This document shows, piece by piece, positions 57,344 to 64,000 of a stretch of DNA of 64,000 bases; position 1 is the first letter of the stretch, and each line of letters starts with the position of its first letter. The stretch comes from Paramarasmius palmivorus. Its lineage: Eukaryota > Basidiomycota > Agaricomycetes > Agaricales > Marasmiaceae. The notes under the pieces were generated by a model, which was not told the origin of the DNA, made no database searches, and saw only the letters and a list, made by a program, of their open reading frames with translations. Where the stretch lies: contig JAYKXP010000027.1 in assembly GCA_037176845.1 (NCBI GenBank), positions 434,001-498,000 on the forward strand, written 5' to 3'. Made by a program: the position numbers and the translations under genes.

Positions 57344-58669
57344 CGTGGTCGTCGCTGAAGAGAGATGGTGAAGGTAAGAGGGAAAGGGTCGTGTAACAAT
57401 CGTGGAATGAGAAATGAGGCCATAATATGCATGACGACAAGTCAGCGAATATTTCTGAAAATTTTTAGGCGAGGTCGTACGATTGCAATATCCGGAGCGG
57501 AGTTACCGCCGGATTTGGCAAACCCGCAGAAGCGTGACGTTGTTGAGCAAAGATGAGCAAAGCTTTGGCAGAACCTTCTTGTTGACCCTTGATGAGCTTG
57601 ATGGCGGCTGGCCCCTCTGAACTCGCTCATGCGAAGTATGTATACCAAGAATCCATGAAGGTGAGTAGTATAGCTCTTTCGAGTTAGATATTCGAATGAT
57701 TGTCATCATGTCATTGCATTAAATTAGGTATGCAGGATTGCACGAGCCATCGTCGTTCCAGCCTCGCTGCCCTTGCAGGAGCCAGCGAAACGACCTGATT
57801 ACACTTACCGGTGAGGCTTGGATGTCAAACGGCCTCCTCAGAAAACTGAGTGAGTTGTGTTGTTGAAACAGGTGTGAACGAGTCGATGAGGAGGCACTGA
57901 GATGCTATGCAACGAATTCAGAGCATTCATTGCAATTCGTCAGCAGATACGGACACGGGTCAAATTGGCGGAAGTCGCAAGCAATCTATCGCTAAAGGTA
58001 TCATGACGAATGTCAAGAGTTCAATTCGCGGAAATAGAACGGAACTACTTGTGGAAGTCAAAGTCTGTTTTTCACGATCTCTACCCCTTCAAACTGGCTA
58101 ACACTGCGGCACGGTCTCACAGCGACTCTACGTCAACTCATCACGGGTACCTATCATACGTCGAGGCTCAGCATTCCAACTCCGAAGGCTATAACCGACA
58201 GCTCTCTTCCGATACCTCAACTCATACCTATATGTCTCTTGGCTACCCCTTTCGACACGACTAGGCTATATCTGAAATTCTTTATGTGGATACCTCACGG
58301 TCCAGCCTTGGATGCAAGTAGTCACCGTGCACTTACCTGCTGAGGAAATCAAGGGAATGTGGATTCCTGTGTGTGAATAGATCTATCTTGTTCTTTCTCG
58401 AGTAACTTAACCTTGAAGAAAGGGATTAGCACATCGTATGCCTCACGTTCACCGACCATTCTCTGCAGAGCCTGAATTTCCAAGTGCGTTCTCTTTCTTC
58501 CCGGACTAGCAGGAGCTGATCCCAACTTTCGAGCAAGTGGTGGTAAGGACAAAGCCCAGTCAGACCGAAGCAATTCGCGCAGCGACTTGTCAAAGTCAAC
58601 TTGTTACCTCAAGGTTGCTCCAAGTCATGAAAACCAACCTCTCTACAAGTCACATACTGGACGACCATC
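57344..58669. other. Intergenic, nothing recognised
   Basis: Contains the squalene synthase promoter. Open frames at 57907-58264 (+) and 58573-58349 (-) show no recognisable domain. A polyglutamine- or repeat-type signal is absent. Confidence 0.35.
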
Positions 58670-60048
58670 TTGGCTGAGAACATCGGGGCTACATTGTCTA
58701 CCCAAGTACGTTGTCCACACCCATTGAATGATCTAAATGATAACGTTGGTCTAAATCACATTTTGGATGCTGTCGTCCGAGTCAGCATGATTCGTGCTTC
58801 TGTGGCGCTCACAGCTCAGCGCTCAACCTTATTACGTCCACCTGACTGCAACCCCTTCTGTTCCATTTACGATATAAGAAGATACAGCCTTCTTTGTCCT
58901 CGCCATGAAGCCTTTCCTCCGCACCACCACCACACCCTTAACCCATGAATGCACGACTGTCACCCACGTTTCTTAAACAAGAACAACTAAGCCAATTGAA
59001 TCGCTTGCGTTCGGTCAGTTTTAATTATACCTTGACGTATCTCTTTGACTAAATACCACGAGGTAACAGCGCGGCCCTGCCCTGCAGGCCCATTTCGACC
59101 ATCAACAACGCCAGGCAGATAGGCAGAACCCCGAAATTAGCCGCAATTGGTTTAATGCGATGAAGAATGTGCTTGAGGAGATTGATCAAACGTTTGGGCT
59201 GATTTCGTTTGAATGGCCTTTGAACTTTTTGGATGTTGGGCAAGTCCACCCCTTAATCCTTATGCGACGACAAATGTCGATTCGAACCTACTCCTAGATG
59301 CTGCCCTGGAGGATTCTCCTCATACATATTATCGCGATACCCCCTAGCGTCGGGAACGGGTATATCGCTGCCTGTTGAAAGCGGTGGTCATGCTTGCCTC
59401 CTCGAAGATGATTTCCTCCACAGATACAATCTCATCTGGGCGGACGTGACGTCCTTTCAACTAGGCCCTGCCTACATCAACTCTCCTTCTCTCTTGCCAT
59501 TCCCATTTGCACCAGACACACCACCATTCAATCTTGTCATCCTCGATGGACACCCGTTACGTACCGCCGGCGACAGCGTCCACCTGATCGGTGACAGACT
59601 TCTCGTCTCTTCGTTGATACTGGGGCTGTTTAGCATCTCACCAGGTGGAACGATTATCCTCAAACTGTCAATGCCTGATAGAAAGATCACAGCTCAAATC
59701 ATCTACATATTGGATATGCTATCAGGAGATCTGAGGACGTGGAAGCCAGTTGATATTCACGCTACACGGTCGACGTTCTACGCCATTGCAACGGGTGTCG
59801 GGACAGGAAAGGAAGCGAGGAGATATGGGGAGTATCTGAAGCGTTTCAAGGAACTATGGGAAGAGTTGATGTTTGGTGGAGATTCGGGTCAGGGCAGGCA
59901 GTTGGAGCCTGAGGATCTGAATTTTGCTGTTACGGAGTGGAGTATGAAGGGGTATGTGGATAGGTATAACAAGTTGTGTCAGCATATCTGGGAGGTAGAG
60001 GCAGCGAGCTTGGCGCAGTGGCATGAGGCGAGAAGTAATGGTTTCTAA
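58670..60048 (+). CDS. FtsJ/RrmJ-type SAM-dependent methyltransferase
   Basis: A class I methyltransferase resembling FtsJ/RrmJ enzymes, which methylate ribose 2'-O in RNA. The clear coding part starts near 59085 (HFDHQQRQADRQNPEISRNW, then LEEIDQTFGLISFEWPLNF) and reads through motif I split by an intron: FLDVG then CCPGGFSSYIL. After it come SLPVESGGHACLLEDDFL, WADVTSFQLG, FNLVILDGHPLR, GDRLLVSSLILGLFSISPGG and TIILKLSMPDRK, the usual motif IV and VI positions. The intron 59240-59297 is GC-AG (GCAAGT...CTAG) and its 58 nt restore the frame exactly. TAA is at 60046-60048. The 5' exons are uncertain; ATG 58670 (MAENIGATLSTQ ending at GTACGT) is my best guess. The FtsJ catalytic K-D-K-E tetrad is not clearly complete; the Lys in ILKLS and the Asp of ILDG are visible. 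Confidence 0.65.
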
Positions 60049-61017
60049 TGTCGGCGAACTGCTAGAAGGATGTAATGGTTATATTCGAACTATTATAGTT
60101 CAGCGTATTGATATCTGTAACAGGAATGCCCTAAAATTTAAAACGCGCAGCGGAGCTGACCTAGGGTCCCTGGTTGAAGCGTGGGCGCCAATATATCATG
60201 TGACTGTGTTCGATGTTGCTTTTTGACCTCCACCCTGCGGAAGGCCGTTTGCTAAGGTACGCCCTGGTACGCCGCCGGGATTGTAGGAGCGACTCACGGA
60301 ATCTAATATGTGGCATAAAACATGAAGTTTTGGACCATAGGGTAAAGCTTAATCAATGGAAATGCTTGGTGAGCCCAACTCAGCCCTTGGACGAATTGTC
60401 TTGACGTTACGAGCTTGCAGAGTCTTGGTGTTTGTATTTTTGGCCAGAAAAGTACCGATCACTTGTCAAATGATCTTTATAGTAAATTTCCGTTCCACTG
60501 GTACATATGAGCGTGTCGCTTGCACCTAGCCATAAAGTGGCATCAGAGGGCATTGTCAGACAACACAGTACGTGACCAAAGATACCAACGTCCAAAGAAA
60601 CACCCCTGAATGATTATCTAGGACTTTTTTTTTACTTCAATATAGTTTTTTCAGCCCTGCGCTCGCCGCTGCGTCCGATCGGTACTCTCTTTGCATCATA
60701 GGAATACTAATGAGCGCGCCCGGCAGCTCTTACAGGTCGACAACTTACGAGTCAAGCTTGAAAGTGGCTGCTCAGACAGTGGCCACAAATGCCACAGGCA
60801 AGAACTGGACATAAGAACATTGAATTTCACAACTTTTATTGTTCTCCGTATATGCAAAGACCAGCTGGCCAGCGTTTAAAATCGGTACCATTACCCACGA
60901 GAAAATCATCTTGACGCCCACCTCTGCACTTTCTGTGGGTAATTTCCCAGTCTTTGGTGCTATCTCTGAACCTCCACGCTCAGCTCTCATCAACATCTTC
61001 ACAGTCGTCGAGACAAC
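60049..61017. other. Intergenic, nothing recognised
   Basis: No supported gene. The frame at 60839-61183 (+) overlaps the next gene out of frame and is a shadow. Confidence 0.35.
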
Positions 61018-61929
61018 ATGCACTCCCTATCACGAAGAAGCCTTTCTACCGAGTCCCTTCCGGCAACCCCAGTGCTCTATAGCACAGAAATCCCCGATAT
61101 CGAATCTCCAGGACCGGCTACTGAAGCTGATCAACTACACTTTTCCTCGCCAAGAGACTGCGACGCTCGTCGTCCTCGCGTAATCTCTCATAAACGTGTT
61201 CGGATTGTCGTTGATCCCAGCCATCGTTCTCGAAAAAGCAGCATCAACTCCGACTTTTCTAATCGTACCGTAATGATTGTCAATAACCAGAACAGTCGAG
61301 AGGGTCCCAGGAGTCGCATCCGTCAGGCGATGACGAGTTTGTTCAGTGGCAGAAAGGAGAGCGCGGGCATCATCGACAGAAATGTTGCTCCTACTTCCAG
61401 GCCGGCGAAAAAGCCTACGTTGTTCGCCAAGAGAGTCAATGGCACGGTAGAAGCAGGCAAGGGAATCAAACAGCCTCAGAAACCTCTGACCAAACCAAGC
61501 TCTGTCTTCAATCTTCGAGCTCGGAAGGTTTCCCCGTCGTCCCAGAAGGCCGGCGACCAATCCACAGTCCCTATCATCTCTCATCCAATGAAGTTGGGTA
61601 GCCACCGCTTTGTTCAGCCTCTTGACACCGACTGCGATCCCATGGCGAAGGTCAAGGAGGAACCTGTCGCGACCCCCTTTATTTCACGTCCTATGAAGCT
61701 AGGCAGCCATCGCTTCATTCAACCTCAGACCGGTTCCGAACCTGACTCGCCCTCGGAACAGACAATCGTTTTGGAGAAGAACCGTAGGCGTCAAGTTCGA
61801 AGGTCTCGTTCATTCTCTGGGTTCCAAGGCAGTCCTGTGTCGTTTGATTGGTCGACATATGTTCCGTCCTCGCCAACACCTCTAATGGGAGGTGCTCGTT
61901 GGGACGAAGAAGACCTGTCCAGAGCTTAG
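61018..61929 (+). CDS. Ser/Arg-rich basidiomycete protein, paralogue of 3945-4741
   Basis: A 303-residue uninterrupted frame, TAG at 61927-61929. It is basic and low-complexity, with no known domain. It shares with the gene at 3945-4741, in order, LSTESLPATP, MTSLFSGRKESAGIIDR and VRRSRSFSGFQG, then GGARWDEEDL near the end. In addition it has an internal repeat: SHPMKLGSHRFVQP at about residues 196-209 and SRPMKLGSHRFIQP at about 226-239. The function is unknown. Disorder and many Ser/Arg-basic motifs suggest a phosphorylated regulatory protein. An additional 5' exon cannot be ruled out, but the shared LSTESLP motif lies near this start, so it is probably complete. Confidence 0.65.
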   Translation: MHSLSRRSLSTESLPATPVLYSTEIPDIESPGPATEADQLHFSSPRDCDARRPRVISHKRVRIVVDPSHRSRKSSINSDFSNRTVMIVNNQNSREGPRSRIRQAMTSLFSGRKESAGIIDRNVAPTSRPAKKPTLFAKRVNGTVEAGKGIKQPQKPLTKPSSVFNLRARKVSPSSQKAGDQSTVPIISHPMKLGSHRFVQPLDTDCDPMAKVKEEPVATPFISRPMKLGSHRFIQPQTGSEPDSPSEQTIVLEKNRRRQVRRSRSFSGFQGSPVSFDWSTYVPSSPTPLMGGARWDEEDLSRA

Positions 61930-62241
61930 ACGAGCGTTATGACGCGTTTGCTCTACCAGACTCTTTATCCTATTTTGCTAGTGCAGTTTACCTCGTTGGA
62001 CATGTAACTTAATTCATCTAATTGTTCCGTGTTTTTTTTTTTTTTCTGGTTTTGAGTTTCCCTCTCAATATGTGCATCAACCTCTGTACGTTTAGGTTAA
62101 ACAGCGTATTCCATAGTTATTAGACGCATTTCTTCACACAGTATATACAGATTCATTGTGGTAAAACATACACCAAGTTATTACAACACAAGGAGAACGA
62201 ATATATCCAGTTCATTATGCTGATCCCTAGGACAGGGCAAG
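61930..62241. other. Intergenic with poly-T
   Basis: Convergent 3' flanks. A run of T lies near 62033-62045. Nothing else seen. Confidence 0.4.
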
Positions 62242-64000
62242 TCATTGGCCTATTTGACTCCTATAATCGGGCGGACTTTCATGACTTTCATGCTCCCACA
62301 TCCTCTGATAAAGCAGCCGAACAAGCTCCGGAACTGTGGCCATCCCGCTTCCGGAAGCAACAGGCTCGAGAGATGGTCCTTCTTGCACGTCTTCATGGTG
62401 TCCTCGCAGAGGCTCGAGTTTTGAGCTATCGCCAGACGCAGCGTCCGGATCCTGTGTATTCGACTGGTTAATCGAATTCAATGTTGAACTTTTTTCGCCG
62501 CCTGATCGACCTGCGCCAATGTTCTGTTGGTATTGTTCCCAGTCGAACGGTGTTACTTCAAATTGGCCCAGTGTAGGGTGCTGTTCCCCTGAAGATGTGT
62601 TCGGTTTAGTGATACCCTGGCGCCGACGCCAAACAAACCACACGCAAATTCCGAGCAGTACCACTCCAACAATGCTGCCTATGACAGCGCCCGTAATTTT
62701 AGGTCCCAACGGTGAGGACGAATGCTCCGATGGTACATTTGGTGGCGGATCCAGAGGTGTGTCGGAAAAGGTATCGATGGCGTCCAAGAGAACTTGGACA
62801 GCATGAGCCTGGCTTGTTGGATCAAAAGTAGCGTTCAGCGGTCCAACCCAAGAGGTACCGTATGCATTGGTGTTGCTGGTAGTTGCTTCGGTAAGGATGG
62901 AGTTGTACTGGAGAGCAGGTCATTATAGCACAACATTTTGTCGTGACGCATGCTTGGACACACCTGGACACCAATGAATGCTTTGATGTACTCTCGGATT
63001 TCGGCAGTAAATGGCTGGTTACGTCTATGAGTTTCAGCCATTCCTCGAACAAGTGGCATATCTCCATCATGTACTTTGTCACCGTAAGTGGATAGCTCAA
63101 GTATGAAAGGGTTTCTGCACGTACGGTAAAAGTCGTTCCGCAAGGCACCTGTAGGTCCAGGCCAAAGTCTTTGGGATTGCTCGAAAGTATTGATGATTGT
63201 ATCCTTCAGTCTGCAATTATTTCAATATGTGAGCAATATCGTCTTCCAGAACAAGGATGAGACGTGCAGCTGTTCCACCGTAGTATTTCCAGTCGTAGAA
63301 GCCAACGCTGATAATCCCTCGATCAGAAAGCCAACCGTAGATGTATTCGAGAACGCATTTGAGTCGAATGTCTGCTTGGTGGCTAAAGGACCGTGACAGG
63401 CCAGTTCGTTGCCTTCGTCAACCTGGAAACCGTTACTTTGCATAAAACCATTTGGACGAAATTGATTGAGAGTGGCGTAAAGGAAATTCGCTGTTTGCTG
63501 AGCAGCTGAGGTGTATGTTTCGTTGTGCGTTGTTTCTGCAAGTAACGCAGAAAGGCTTGATAGGTGAGTTTTCAGAATTAGTTGCACGTCTCAGACTGAG
63601 GGGAGTATTACAGACAGAAAATAGAACCTAATGCATGGAATAAGATCCGTGGTCAGCGTCTCTAAGAGCAGTATAAACTTCTCGCGACTGACCCTGTTTC
63701 GTAAGAACTCAGATCGGTAGTATTCTTCGACATGTCCTACCACAGGTACTCTCATCGACTGCAAAGTTCCAATTGTCAGGAGATTACTCACATGGAAGGT
63801 GCCCCCCTTCGTCATTCTACTACAGACGGCACACTCCTCCTTTGTGGGACACTCTTTCAGGATCTTGAATCCCTTGGTGGAGTCCTTTACAAACGTTGAG
63901 TCTGATATCGTGTACGTGTTGGCGAGCTCCCAGCATGTAGTCGCCTCGCGCAATAACTCGGCCTTTCCGTAGGCCTTGTAACCACGAATAGCTGCATAGC
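62242..64000 (-). CDS. GH76-like alpha-1,6-mannanase family protein with C-terminal membrane helix (5' end off window)
   Basis: The gene enters from the right edge and ends with the stop at 62244-62242. Visible pieces: AIRGYKAYGKAELLREATTC then ANTYTISDST, then RMTKGGTF near 63820 (families read MAGGTF); NETYTSAAQQTANFLYATLN; DEGNELACHGPLATKQTFDS; STVGFLIEGLSALASTTGN; and ALRNDFYRTCRNP, AEIREYIKAFIGVQ, then YNSILTEATTSNTNAYGTSW. The order and wording match basidiomycete proteins annotated as glycoside hydrolase family 76, which act on alpha-1,6-mannan or transfer GPI-proteins into the cell wall. After a Pro/Ser-rich stalk comes a membrane helix, ITGAVIGSIVGVVLLGICVW, then RRR and a cytosolic tail of about 120 residues. 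The catalytic Asp pair probably lies upstream, beyond the window. Several short introns interrupt it. Confidence 0.7.

Overview
The window looks like nuclear DNA of a mushroom-forming basidiomycete (Agaricomycete). Genes are dense in places and split by many 48-60 nt GT-AG introns. BTB and F-box singletons, an ANL adenylating-enzyme family, a GH76-type wall enzyme, a C2H2 plus Zn2Cys6 regulator and fungal uricase and squalene synthase all fit. Exon joins were checked by reading frame where stated; nothing was aligned by computer.

Layout. 1-7 kb: a mitochondrial GHITM/Bax-inhibitor-like gene, a BTB gene (-), a small Ser/Arg-rich gene (-) with a paralogue at 61 kb, and an unrecognised gene. 7.6-13 kb: an IFI6-16-type membrane protein gene, an F-box gene (-) and a standalone adenylating enzyme. 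14.6-23.6 kb: a normal G-protein alpha subunit, then two tandem genes ending in a degenerate G-alpha domain. 23.8-31.6 kb: a tandem duplication of about 3.3 kb, each unit a divergent pair of IFI6-16 gene (-) and adenylating enzyme (+); the first enzyme copy is truncated and frameshifted. 31.6-41.3 kb: a uricase gene (-) with two introns above 1 kb, a zinc-finger regulator (-), and a decayed inverted partial copy of uricase on the regulator's other side. 41.3-53 kb: gene-poor, with decayed direct repeats. 53-64 kb: a fourth adenylating enzyme, squalene synthase (-), an FtsJ/RrmJ-type methyltransferase, the second Ser/Arg-rich gene and the 3' part of a GH76-like gene (-) running off the window.

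Three observations stand out. (1) The IFI6-16 proteins carry two or three copies of an about 90-residue N-terminal repeat with a TWPP motif, each coded by one phase-1/phase-1 exon; I do not recognise this domain. (2) Next to a canonical G-alpha gene lie two large proteins whose C-terminal G-alpha fold has lost the switch II, NKxD and TCAT motifs. (3) IFI6-16 and adenylating-enzyme genes recur side by side at three places, twice as head-to-head pairs, which suggests a shared control region or function. Housekeeping roles present are sterol synthesis (squalene synthase), purine breakdown (uricase) and G-protein signalling.
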